From: Volvariella volvacea V23
Taxonomy: Eukaryota > Basidiomycota > Agaricomycetes > Agaricales > Pluteaceae
Assembly: GCA_000349905.1 (NCBI GenBank)
Contig: KB722743.1
Span: 1-64,000 of the forward strand
Direction: 5' to 3'
DNA length: 64,000 nucleotides
Below the pieces are notes generated by a model, which saw only the letters and a program-made list of their open reading frames with translations, searched no databases and was not told the origin of the DNA. This document shows, one piece after another, positions 12,320 through 23,612 of the stretch. Position 1 is the first letter of the stretch. Each line of letters starts with the position of its first letter. A program made the position numbers and the translations under genes.

Positions 12320-12372
12320 TCCCGTGATAAACGCGCAGACATGGGCTCACCCCAAAAGTCGAATGTCTGCGC
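12320..12372. promoter_or_regulatory. Conserved upstream element with 10-bp inverted repeat, ATPase copy 2
   Basis: The arm GCGCAGACAT (12333-12342) and its exact complement ATGTCTGCGC (12363-12372) are separated by 20 bp, 108 bp before the copy-2 ATG. The 23-bp block 12320-12342 is identical to 9234-9256. The spacer between the arms differs from copy 1, so the arms rather than the loop are conserved. Confidence 0.55.
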
Positions 12373-12480
12373 CATCAGCATGCAAGTCACAGTCTAGGGC
12401 ACGTCTATTGAGCTCTGTGCGCTATACTTTGGCTTCTACCCACCAACTTGACACGCCAGCAGGACTGTAGCGGCGGCAAG

Positions 12481-15013
12481 ATGGCGCAGCACGATGCCCA
12501 CGTGGACCCCGAGATGAAGCTCGTTCGGGCTCACGGCAACAGTGGCATAGGGAACACGGCGGCCATGGGCAACAGCAACGCGATTGACCACAGCTACAAG
12601 ACCGCTCCTGTGATAACTGGGGATGCCGCGGAGAGGCTGGGTGAGGGTGTTATACCCCAACGCGCGGTTTATGGTGGGATTTTGTCGCAGGTTATTGACG
12701 GGGAAGAGTGTGAGTCGAGCATACCGAAGCTGTATATCAACACGAATGCACCGTTTAGTGCGGTCATTTGTGGTTTACAGGTATGCCTGATCGACTATTG
12801 GGTTCTGTTGACGTCGCGCGCAAGTCAAGATCCGTTATTTGTGCTAGGGTTCGGGTAAAAGCCACTCGACATCAGTGCTCTTGGAGAGCTGCTTAATCAA
12901 GGATGAGCGTCTCGGGTTTTTGCCACAGCCCTTAAGCGCAGTTGTGTAAGACCCACTACTCTCGAAACGCGTCTGTATGTTTATCATGCTACTCTACATC
13001 TAGGTTTCACTTTGACTCTGCTGCAGGTGGAAATCGGGTACGACCCTGCGAGGCTGCATATTTATCTACATTAGATCCTGAGCTTGGGGAGGAGGCACGT
13101 CCTCCTAAGGTGACGGTTCTTGTTCTGTGGGCAGAGCGAGGTTGTATTTTACATTCAGTAACACTGATACGTTCTAATTCTGCAGGCCAAAGACAATGAA
13201 AGTGATGCAGGAAGTATACGCAAGTCTGCCAAACGTCGAGGTCAAGCCCCTCCACTTTGCATTAGCAGATATAAGCGGAGAACGACTACTCTCAATGATG
13301 AAAGTGGATGATGGCAACAGTAAGCACTCCCCCCATACCTTGTACATTACTCAAAGGATGACGCTCGGAAATGACAGATATGCCGCTGTATATGGAACTC
13401 ATTATGACTATTCTTCGTGATATGGATGAATTCGACTATTCCGAATTCCGAGAACGGCTCAAAGGACATAAGCTTAATGGAAGCCAGAAGGCAATGTTAA
13501 ACATACGACTGGCGCTGCTAGAGTCTTGCCTGAAAGACGGAGATGCGACCAATAGTGTATCTACTCACTTCAGTAAGGGTCGCCTAACGATCATAGAGTA
13601 GGTGGTAGCCCCTTTAGACAGATTCCCTCGCTCATTTTTTGGTCCTATAGTTTATCTTCGCCGTTTATGAATTCGTCATCTGCGTGCAGTTTCTTTGATA
13701 TCATTCTTGGATTATATCTCGAAGCAGAGCTTGATACGGGGAAGCTTGTCGGTATGTAAGACCCCTTCGCTCGAATTATCAAGTATTTACAGCCCAATGC
13801 CTTACTAGTCCTTGATGAGGCTCATAAGGTAATAGTACAACCCTCCAACTTTGACTGCACCTTACCATTTGTAGTACTTAGGAGATGGAGGTGGCTCCGA
13901 AAAACTCACAGAATCATTGCTTGCGGTGATCAGACAAGAAAGACATCTAAACACTCGCGTAATTATCTCCACGCAGGAGCCGACTGTTGTGCCCGCCAAA
14001 TTCTTGGAATTGAGCTCTTTCATTGTCGCCCATCGCTTTTCGTCCCCCCAATGGCTTCAACACCTCTATTCACACATTTCCATATCTAAAACTTCACAGG
14101 ATGAACTGTTCTCCAAGGTCCTATTGTTCACTTTCGTCCGATGTCAACTTCTGGTGCTGACCAATGAGATGACAGATTATTGGTCTTCAGACAGGGCAAG
14201 CTCTCTTGTTCGCTCCGTCAGGACTTGGGGTCAGCAATAAGTCTACGTTGATGGGTACCTTGAGCACCTGGGATAACGGTAGAAAAGACGCTGAGCAGCT
14301 TACTCCACTCGGACAAGGCTACCTGAAAGTGCATTCTCGCAACGTATTACCTTGGACGGTGGACGGTCTTTGCTTGCGACAGCTGCATCTGCTAAGGTTG
14401 TTTATTGCGACGATACCCATGAGGTTGATTCAGGTTTAAAGAATTCTAGTGATGACCCTAATGACACCCACAAGAGTGTTGTCGGAAACGGGTGGACTCC
14501 AAAGCCAACCCCTCAGACGAGTGTGGCCCAAGATTGGGGTAGAGCGGACGATTGGGGTACTCCTGCGGGCAATTTGGGAGCCACATGGAGTGATCACGGC
14601 ACTTCAAGTAATGATTGGAAGGCTACAGCTGAAGATTGGGGTGGTGGTATTGCAGTTAAGGCAGCAAACGATTGGGCAGGTAAGCCTACTTTGTGTACAA
14701 TTGCGGGCGGTGCTTACAGATTTGATGCCTAGCACCACCCAGTGCGCAAGTGGATACCTCCAGCCGTGTGTTGAACCGAAGTCCATTCATTCCGCTCTTA
14801 ACTGTCCTTGCTCGTGCAAAGCGAGAGAGCGGAACAGCTCGTCTCACATGGTCAATGGCCGCTTCTGTAATAAAAGATGAATTTCCTAACGCTTTTGTGG
14901 GAAAGTTTGGTCGGCATGTGAAAGCTGCTGAAGATGCTGGATTAGTCACATCCAGTGGTTCATTGGTAGCTCACCCGTGGGTGGAATCCATCGTAGATAC
15001 CGGAAATGATTAG
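12481..15013 (+). CDS. HerA/DUF87-like P-loop ATPase, tandem copy 2, with WG/GW-rich linker
   Basis: Same architecture and intron positions as copy 1. Starts MAQHDAHVDPEMKLVRAHGN. Walker A GLQGSGKS is split by an intron (12781-12847), and Walker B LDEAHK has DEAH at 13814-13825. It keeps VVPAKFLELSSFIVAHRF after Walker B. The C-terminal domain is FIPLLTVLARAKRESGTARL, continuing to FGRHVKAAEDAGLV, and the stop is at 15011. The special feature is the linker (about 14480-14685), which carries seven tryptophans, mostly next to Gly, Asp or Asn: NGWTP, QDWGRADDWGTP, ATWSD, NDWKA, EDWGG and NDWAG. Such WG/GW-rich disordered segments are known as Argonaute-binding hooks in other proteins. Whether this one acts so is inference. 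Confidence 0.75.
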
Positions 15014-15305
15014 GTGTTAAGGTAGTCATCTATTTCGTCTAATAAATTAATCTCGAGATGAACGCCTATCTACAATTAATTTGGGAGGTAAAAACAACTA
15101 CCTCCAAAGCTATGGCAGTGTCTTGCAACAACGGACTTTGTGGGGCGCTGGATAGACGGATAGCTTAGTGATATCCGGCCACGAATGAATACGTACAAAG
15201 GCAACACGCTTAACTCTCGTCCCGGTAGACCAGCGTCACTGCATTCTTAGCGTTGTGGCATCAGCCAGTTATGGCCATTTTTGCTCGTCGCAGATCCATT
15301 CGTAG

Positions 15306-15328
15306 TCCCGTGACAAACGCGCAGACAT
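15306..15328. promoter_or_regulatory. Conserved upstream element, ATPase copy 3, with only one intact arm
   Basis: This 23-bp block matches the copy 1 and 2 elements with a single T-to-C change and contains the left arm GCGCAGACAT (15319-15328). The matching right arm is degraded; only ATGTGC-like sequence remains near 15342. It lies 130 bp before the copy-3 ATG. The loss of one arm predicts that copy 3 is regulated differently, if the palindrome matters. Confidence 0.45.
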
Positions 15329-15458
15329 GCCAAAAAAAGTCATGTGCCGTCATTCACGGTGTCCCTTCAAAGAGCTGTAGACACGGTTAACCCGTACTGT
15401 TCTTTCAGCTTAGCTTCTAACCACCATCCAGACATTTCAGCAGGGGTTCCCGAGGAAA

Positions 15459-17834
15459 ATGTCAGAAGATTACCTTGACTTGGAGATGGACCTCCTCCAA
15501 GTCCACTCAAGTTCTAACGAGGGCACTCCCAGAAACAATGACGCAATGGACCACATTTACAAGAACGCGCCGGTGTTGACCGGAGACGCTGCAAAGATCC
15601 TCGGGCCACACGCCGTACCTCAGCGCGCCGTGTATGGACGAATCCTGTCCCAGGTCATCGATGGCGAGCAACAAAGTGTGGACATACCCAAGCTATACGT
15701 CAACACTAATGCACCATTTAGTGCAGTAATATGTGGCCTTCAAGTAAGCGCAGGTCTTCCTGTGATTATCGCTACTGATATGGGACTTCCTTCAGGGTTC
15801 CGGGAAGAGTCATTCAACATCGGTCCTTTTAGAAAGTTGCTTGATAAGGGACCAACGACTGGGATCTCTACCAAAACCGCTAAGCGCCATTGTGTGAGGA
15901 TTAGTCGTGCTTAAAACCCGACTGCTATTGTGTGCTTATCTTCCGATTCTAGTTTTAACTTTGACGCAGCAGGGACAGGGGGACAGGCGCGTCCATGCGA
16001 AGCCGCTTATCTATCGACAATGGACCCAAATCGCGGAGGCGCCACATTTCCTCCAAGCGTGACGGTACTCGTATTGCAAGTCGTTCTTTAAGCCTCCAGG
16101 ACATCCTATCAACTGACTCGCCGAGTAGACCGAATTGTGTGGATTCTATGAAGCAGGTATATAGCAATCTACCGAATGTGGAAGTCAAGCCCCTCCACTT
16201 CTCATCGACGGATATAGGGGGAGAGAGCCTCCTTTCAATGATGAAGTTGGACAGTAGCACTCGTACGTGTTCGTCCTAGAGTTATCGACATAGTATCGAC
16301 TATCGACTATTTAATCAATGAATGCAGAAATGCCGCTTTATATGGACGTCGTTATGACCGTTCTTCGCGACATGAAGGAATTCAGTCTCGAACGATTTCG
16401 TACTGAGATCGAAGGGAAAGGACTCAATCCTGGGCAGAAAGCAATGCTAAATTTGCGGCTGAGTTTGTTGGAATCGTGTTTGAAAGACGGGAACCAAGTG
16501 AATAGGGTATCAGCACATTTCCACCGAGGGCATCTGACAATTATCGAGTAAGTCTGAGCGATGTGTTCTCTCATGCTTCTGGGCCTGACTCGCGTTGCTG
16601 TCGTAGTCTATCTTCACCATTCATGGACTCCTCATCTGCATGCGGATTTTTTAATATCATTCTTGGACTATTTCTCAAAGCTAAGATCAAATCAGGAAAA
16701 ATTATTGGTACGTTCAATTCCACCTCCCGCGCGTGAATATGTTATTTATTGAGTAATAGTGCTCGACGAGGCACATAAGGTACCTTCAGCCTATTGCGTC
16801 ATCTGTCTTTGCCTCACGCGTGTCACAGTACTTGGGCGACGGTGGAAACTCAGAAAAGCTCACGGAATCCTTGCTCTCTGTAGTCAGGCAAGAAAGGCAC
16901 CTCAATGCCCGCGTGGTCATTTCAACACAGGAGCCCACTGTTGTGCCACCCAAGTTTTTGGAGCTAAGCTCGTTTGTCATCGTCCACCGATTCTCATCAC
17001 CACAGTGGCTCCACCACCTCGTGTCCCATGTATCCATCCCAAAGGCATCCCAAGATGAAATCTTCTCAAAGGTCTGATTGCCCTCTTTTCTACTTGACAG
17101 TCCTGCGCTCCTGATGGCTTGGCTGATTTCGAATATGCAATAGATACTCTCTCTGCAAACCGGTCAAGCCCTAGTATTCACGCCCGCAGGCGTGGGTGTG
17201 AGCAGCAAGCGCTCAAACGATGGTGGGCCCGGGGCTTCAAGTTGGTTTTCTGCCGAGCCATCAGTAGACCAAATCGTGCCCTTTGGGCAGGGATACCTCA
17301 CCGTTCACTCTCGCCAGCGTATCACGCTGGACGGCGGCCAGACCCTAGTTGCCACTGCTGCCCACGTTCAGGCCAGCCGCGTTGATGGCACTAGGACGAC
17401 GGAAAGTCCTGCTGCTGGAGCCTCAAAGAGCCAGAACGGGGTCGTGGCCTCTGATGCAAAAGGTCGGTGGCGCGAAGTCCTATTTGCACACATGCTGATC
17501 CAATTTCTGTCTTGAAGTAGATTCTAGACCTGTATCTATACTGACCACTGCGAAAGCGTCTGCTAGTAGTACAAAGGCGCGGAGCGCTGCACTGCTACCA
17601 AAAAATAGTCCGTTCTTGCCTCTCTTAGAGATCCTGCAGTTGGCGAGAACGGAGGAAGGTCACGAACGCCTCTTATGGTCAGAGGCTGCTACAAGAGTTA
17701 AGAAAAGGTCAAAGTCCGCTTACACCGGCAAATTTCGGCCTTATGTGGAAGCAGCAGAGAGTGCTGGGCTCGTTATTTGTGAAAGGGATTCCTCAGCTGG
17801 TTCAGAATGGGTGAGGCTTAAGCTTGCAAATTAG
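15459..17834 (+). CDS. HerA/DUF87-like P-loop ATPase, tandem copy 3
   Basis: Third paralogue, the most diverged. Starts MSEDYLDLEMDLLQVHSSSN, keeping the second Met aligned with the other copies. The Walker A is again GLQGSGKSHS, split by an intron at 15744-15795. The middle region reads NLPNVEVKPLHFSSTDIGG and KAMLNLRLSLLESCLKDGN. Walker B is VLDEAHK (DEAH at 16765-16776), then ESLLSVVRQERHLNARVVIS, TQEPTVVPPKFLELSSFVIV and HRFSSPQWL. A glycine-rich stretch with a DGGQTLVATAA segment precedes the linker, which lacks the tryptophans of copy 2. The C-terminal winged-helix-like domain reads FLPLLEILQLARTEEGHERL, then YTGKFRPYVEAAESAGLVIC, and ends at 17834. All key ATPase motifs are intact, so it looks functional. 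Confidence 0.75.
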
Positions 17835-18287
17835 ATTAGGTCGGGTCAGTCACACGCTCATCATACTGGGGACAACCCAGCAGTTGTATTCGAATTATTT
17901 GCACTAGTTGCACTACTAGTGGGATATAGATGGACAAGTCAATAGAGTGTTGTGAGCTTTGTTGTCACGCTTCTGCGTTGTTTCTAGCATAATAGTCCAT
18001 AAAAGTCCAATTAATCGTACATGCGATATGGATGTAGATCGTGCCATTCTATACGAACATCGGTATTGTTCCATGCAATAGGATTAATCTCCACCTCAGG
18101 AATTAATTCAATGACCTGTGCTGTACTGCACTTACTGATTGTTACGGCCTATTCATCAAATCCCCACAAGAACTGTTATACACTCTCATAGTGACATGCC
18201 ATCAATATGAAGTTTGTACAAGCCAAGGTTATACACAATAGATCAGGGTATACATTCTAGTTCCGCCTCACCTAAATTATTCTTGCC
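17835..18287. other. Convergent intergenic region
   Basis: About 450 bp, AT-rich, between the 3' ends of ATPase copy 3 and the acylaminoacyl-peptidase. It is expected to hold both terminators. No gene is visible. Confidence 0.5.
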
Positions 18288-21276
18288 TCATACCTTTCCC
18301 TCAACCCTTCCCCGAACCTTACTAAACCAGTCCCTTCCGGCCTCATACCCAATCTTGGCAGCCTCAACTCCCTCAAGCGGATGCGACTCTCCCTCAAAGA
18401 CTAACATATCCACGTCCACACCCCTCTGCCTAAGAGCGTGATAATACCCCACTCCATGAGTCGGCGCCACCCTGAGATCGTCTGCACCTATCAAGAGCAA
18501 GACGGGTGTTTTAACCCGGTCGACGTAGGCGATGGGGGATGCGGATAGGAGTTTTGCGAATACGTCAGAGGAGAGGAGGGGCGTTTGGGAGGATGCAACT
18601 GTCGTGGAGACCTCTGGTGCAGAGGAAGAAATCACGGTGGAGGTTGTCGTAGGGACAGAGGCCGAAATAAGAGGGTGGGAAGGGGGCGAAGAAGCCATCG
18701 GGAACGCAAACCCGAATTCTGCGAAATACCAGTCCGGGATATCCGTGCTCGAGATTTCTCCGCATGATATGACTGGATTCCGCAGGACAGCTGCGCTGAA
18801 CATGTCGGGGTATTGCCCGATTACTAGTAGGTAGCCAGCAGTCGTTAGACGTCATAGCTTCGAATAGAGGCGCTGGAACTTACAATGGGCAGTTAAGAAT
18901 CCACCATGGCTCCCACCCATTATAAACAGCTTCCCCGGACCTTCCGTAGCGTAGCCTTTCTCAATTAGATATCTAACAGAACTAACGCAATCTTCGACAT
19001 CCAATGACCCGCATTGACCAAGAAGCGCCCGAACGGCGTTCTCGCCATATCCCAAAGATCCTGTATAGTTTGGCAATGAGATCGTGTCTAATGTCATTGA
19101 AAAATTGAGCGCGAATGCATGTAAACCACTGAGTGACGGAAGAAAGGAGGGTTGTACATACACCCTTCTAGTGCCAAAGCGGTAGTGGTGGGCGTAAACG
19201 CAGTGGTAGTAGTCCCATGAGGACCTCCATGAGGAACCGTAACAAGAGGGGTATCCTTGGTCGAATCGACGTGCCTGACAAGTATCGTTTCTGTAGGATA
19301 TCTTCCAGGTATCGCGTGAACCGAAATTTCCAGCTTTGACAATTGGTTCTTTACTGAGCAGGATCGTCAACGCAAGAAGCATAAAGCAGAAGGGAGAGAA
19401 GAGGGAATGACAATAAAGAGAACGACATACAATCCTCCGAAACATCGCCCAGTCCATCGTCAATTACAACCCACTCCACATCCCCATTCTCATCCAAAGT
19501 TCCTAGCAAAATCTCTGGCACTCTGTTAATTGCACTCCTCGTACAAACCACCCTCCTATGCAAATCCGTTGTGAGGACGTTCCAGCTCCACAAGAGGTCG
19601 TCACCAGAACGCGACTGGGATGGAGGATGCGACGACGTCGTCGATGGCGTCGGCGGGGGAGGGGGCGTTAGATCCCGTAAAGAAGCATACCGCTGTGTGG
19701 TATCCACAAGCACGACAGTCGACCTCGATCCGTGAGCCGAGCTGGATATGACCCAGGGCCCGGGTGTAGACTGCTGTAGGCCAGTATAAATGAACGCGTT
19801 TGCCGGCAAATTCGAGCCTGTGGGATAAAATCCTGGTAGATTTCCAAAGGTAGTCGAAGCAGTAGCGATAGCTGTAGTGGTGGTGGTAGTTGAAGCGGTC
19901 GATTCAGGCTCGGCTAAGGAGGGCGTGGGCTCGAAATCAACGAGTTGAACGGGTTGCGCATCTTCGCCCTCTCCAATTCCTTCTTCTGTTACCAGTTCAC
20001 CTTCCCCGTTGAACCATCGTCTTCGGGCGAGCTGTTGGAACTTGAATACCGAGGTCGTTGATGCATGTGCACCGCCAGTTGAACTGACCAAATACACTAC
20101 GGTGTACAAACCATTCGCGGCGCTATAAATCCTAGGGGACCTGCACGATTGATAGGGCGGAGTAAACTTCCTTGCCGTGCACCTGATCGTAGTGTCGTCA
20201 TCGTCATTGTTATCGACCTCTGTATGTTTTGGTTTACCCTTGATAGTGGCCTTATCGGCGATGGGTACAGGGAGGATAATCTCCCATATCCCCGTAGGCC
20301 GGTTATAGCAACCCTTAACTCCCAAAAGTCGGCCATCTTGGAGGTACTCGTACCCAGTGGCATAAATTGCCTCTATCATCACCTGTCCATCGTTGCTTGG
20401 GATTGTCGATGAAGGAGCAAACACAGCTTGTCCGAACAGCACGTTTGGCTGAGAAGGAATTGAGAGTTGGAATAGTTTTGATTGCCTCGTTTGAACGGTA
20501 TGGTCCAAATGGAGGAGAAATAGAGTAGGTCTTCGTTTTCCTACCAGGCCTTCTCCGAGATGCGGCTTATATCGAAATCGCGCGTATGGATCATCGCTAT
20601 CCTTGGATGAGGGCGGATTGGCTTCGGCAGTGTATATGAAGCTCTTCTCGTCCGAACTCCATGTGAAAGACGCCAAGTACTCTGAAAACGAATATATCAT
20701 GCACAATGTCAATCCGCAACCACTGTCTCGAATGTAATCACTTGCCATCGGCATAAAAAGCCCCATGCCTCTTCGTAACATCCAACTCTATATGCAGCTT
20801 TCCCGAGCTCAACCCCTTCCCGTCTCCTGCCTTCTCATATTTCCAAACTTCGATCCGCCTTTTCTGGTTCTCCTTCCCTCCATCACTAACGAGCAGGATC
20901 TTCCACCTCTTTGAAGGGGACCACGATTCGGCAACGATCCTGGCCGAAACCTCCTCATAGGGTGTTGAAAAGATCGGTTTTGGTGTTGCCTTGGGATCTG
21001 CTGATGACGATTGCAAGAAGATGTACTTAGAGTATGTTCGTTTAATGTTTTGTGTGTGATTCTTGATTGCAGATTTGACTTGGATAACTGAGAGTTATTG
21101 GTAGAAGTCCCCAAAACCGCAAGAATACCAGTCAGACATGCACGCACATCAGTGATTACGATCGCGACGAGTTGTTTGAACCCACCATCACTCCCAAGGA
21201 ATTCCGCCGATATTGGGGCAGGTAATTCCGCAAGCTGATTATATATCGATGGAGATGAGGTATCTGAGCTGGCCAT
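18288..21276 (-). CDS. Acylaminoacyl-peptidase (S9 family serine peptidase, prolyl-oligopeptidase type)
   Basis: Cytosolic peptidase that removes N-acylated residues from short peptides (family role). Starts MASSDTSSPSIYNQLAELPA at 21276; the next exon after a short intron gives IKNHTQNIKRTYSKYIFLQS. The N-terminal beta-propeller includes SWSPSKRWKILLVSDGGKEN, then EYLASFTWSSDEKSFIYTAE, and a long exon (about 19440-20680). The C-terminal hydrolase domain has TPLVTVPHGGPHG, NYTGSLGYGE and the nucleophile motif GGSHGG (near 18901-18918). The acid is in LLLIGADDLRVAP (near 18480) and the histidine in FEGESHPLEG (near 18380), so the catalytic triad is complete. A Thr-rich run (STTTTTTAIATAST, near 19880) and a Ser/Pro-rich insertion in the propeller make it somewhat long. 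The stop is at 18288, followed convergently by ATPase copy 3. Confidence 0.9.
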
Positions 21277-21619
21277 GGTCTTTGTTAATGTCGGGTTGCT
21301 GATGAAGATGGTACTGGGGGGTATCTGTCCTACAAGCCAGGTGATCAAGGTGGTAACTTTAGAAGCACGAGGTCGATATGATCTTTTCAGCGAGGCTGAC
21401 TATGTCATAGATGACGATGGTACTGGCAGTCCGGAGATCCGGCTTATCTGACCAATGTTAGGAGTTCCCGAGTTTAAATATTACTACGAACATGTCGCCA
21501 GACTCGTGCGTGGAGGAAAAAGTAGGGAGTGGAGGGACGTGTAGTCTAGGACTAGATACAAACTACTACGATTGAATCCAGTTTGCCTCTTGTCAATTTT
21601 AACAAACTCCGGCGAGTTT
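21277..21619. other. 5' flank of the peptidase gene
   Basis: About 340 bp that should contain the promoter of the minus-strand peptidase. No gene seen. Confidence 0.4.
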
Positions 21620-21975
21620 CATTCAAAAATCAATCAAACCCCAGAATGAGCAAGCCCGATATCTTCTGGCGATTCGTCGAAACGATGAATATTCACCGTC
21701 TTCAAGCTGGCCAGGCTTTCTGAAGTTCCAAAATTGTGAGAAATCTAATGTTCCTCGAGAGATGCCTAGTGGGTGCAAGGATGAATCCTCTATAGCGGTC
21801 GACGAGAGCTCTTTGTGGACTATGCGTGCCCGTCTGGCATCCATGTGCGGCTGATTGGATAAGCGCTGTTAGAAATGTGCAGTGAACGAACCAAATTGTT
21901 GGCTTGGAGTGTCTTTGTGTCATCCGAGTGGTAACTGACAACCGATTATGCTATCGATGAGTCCTTGAGGTATCC
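21620..21975 (-). pseudogene. Decayed F-box paralogue fragment
   Basis: Three frames together resemble the N-terminus of the neighbouring F-box protein. LIDSIIGCQLPLG (compare IVDAIIDYHLDD) shifts frame to YHSDDTKTLQANNLVRS (compare YHLDDRKTLQACSLVCR), and then to MDARRARIVH (compare YIDSRRARVPD). Frameshifts and stops break it, and no LRR part follows. It is best read as a decayed tandem duplicate of the 22203-23612 gene. Confidence 0.6.
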
Positions 21976-22202
21976 CTTTGTCACGAACAAGTTCATCCCT
22001 CAGGCTGGCAGCTGGACGCGCGCAGTGCTGATGTTCGAGTCTGTACTAGACCTGCTAAGACTAGCAGCAGGCGCAATAAAACTAAAAAGCACACGGCATA
22101 TGAAGCCAAAGCATTAATATACAAAGACATACCAGACGATACTTAGCCCGAGCTGATAACAGCTAGCCCAAGAGCTGAAGAGGATCTGCGCCTAGACGAA
22201 CA

Positions 22203-23612
22203 CTACAGCCTTCTTGAACCCTTACAGACGGCTCTTACAAGAGAGAGACGCTCTTGAAAATTTTCATTCAAGATGCCACATATCGAGGATCGATCTCGGT
22301 TTAAAGCTGAAATGGATTCAACGGGTTGAACTGGACTTTGACAGAGAATCGCCAACTCACCTTGGTCTGGCAACGACTCAACTACATATAGCGACTTCTG
22401 CTCTCTCGTGCTTGGCATGAATTCGTGAAACCGACCGATAAAACCTCCAAGGTCCCTGGTCTTTGAAAAGTCAACGTACACGTCCTGCAATCCGTCGAAT
22501 CTGCGATCCGAGAGCGCCCCATCCAACCTTTCCCAGCATTGGCCCCATTCGTTGAGATTCTCGCACCCATCTGTTGCGTCAGTTTTTATCCAAATTTGAA
22601 GCTCTTTGAGCTTTTTCTCGGTAGAAAGTGTGGAGAGTTGAGCTATAGCCCAAGAAAGGCATGTAGCTCGGTAGATCGTTGATTCATAAAAGGAAAACAC
22701 GAGGCAGGTCAACCGAGGCAGGAGCGCTAGGTCGAGAACGATTGCTGAACCGTCAACTTCGGAAAAATTTCTTAAATCTAGGGCACACGTCATGAGCTAA
22801 GGTGAAAAAAGGTGAATTTCGCATGGCTCACTGTCAAGGGATGGTTGAAGAGCCAAAACCTCCAACATTTGGAAGTATTTCGGGATGAGGCGTGCTACGT
22901 AGCGGCTAGAGTCCCACAGCCTATCTTCTTCGATTCCAAGCGCAACCAATTCCCGAATGCTAACGGGGCACCTCGGATCTTCCAACCAATCAGAAATTCT
23001 ATCGCAGTGCATGGCAGAAATGAAGAGAGATTTCAAAATAACTTGACTGGATGACGCAGGAACTTCAAAATCAGGGAGCTCGCTACTACGATCATCGACA
23101 GCAATAAGAGGTTGTGTCCAGTCGAATGATAGCTGTTCAAGGGATACACATCGATTAAGGAACGGTAGGGCGACCTGGGAGGCATTGGCAATGTAGATGT
23201 GTTTGATAGTAGGCGTGCAACAATAAGGAAGGAGTTTCTTGTCCTCCGGTGAATGAGAGAAGCAGTCAATGTGCACCTTCTTCAGGTTGACCATCCGTCC
23301 CAGGGTATCTATGAGGATGCTCGTACCGAATCGTCCCCTAGTGATCCATATAAACAAGGATTCGACGTGCTCTAAATGCCTAGAAATGTCCTTAAGCCCG
23401 TTATAATAGCTGGCATTGGCTTCTTCTGCGTCAGGTACGCGCGCTCGTCTGGAATCGATATACACCTGGCGAAACAGGCGCCGTTGGGAGCATAGCGTGA
23501 AAGTGCGACAAACTAAGCTACAGGCTTGGAGTGTTTTTCTGTCGTCTAAGTGATAGTCGATGATGGCATCGACAATTTCTAGAGGTACGTCCCTGCCGCA
23601 GAGTAAAACCAT
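22203..23612 (-). CDS. F-box-like protein with leucine-rich repeat-like body
   Basis: Likely substrate adaptor of an SCF ubiquitin ligase (inferred from the fold type). Starts MVLLCGRDVPLEIVDAIIDY, then HLDDRKTLQACSLVCRTFTL, a typical fungal F-box: P-x-E-I ... LxxCSLVCRxF. Leucine-spaced segments follow, such as VESLFIWITRGRF, MVNLKKVHIDCFS and LKSLFISAMHCDRI. An intron joins PSLD to NLRNFSEVDG (donor near 22818, acceptor near 22765), and a second intron near 22310-22355 joins LPDQ to ALNRDRSSICGILNENFQE. The protein ends VCKGSRRL. A decayed copy lies immediately downstream at 21620-21975, pointing to local birth-and-death of this family. It is unrelated in detail to the F-box gene at 29417. 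Confidence 0.8.

Noticed and set aside
9234..15328. Reading the shared upstream repeats as a CRISPR array or transposon ends
   Set aside because: There are only three copies about 3 kb apart, one before each paralogous gene, with no spacers, transposase or target-site duplications seen; a promoter element duplicated with the genes is simpler.
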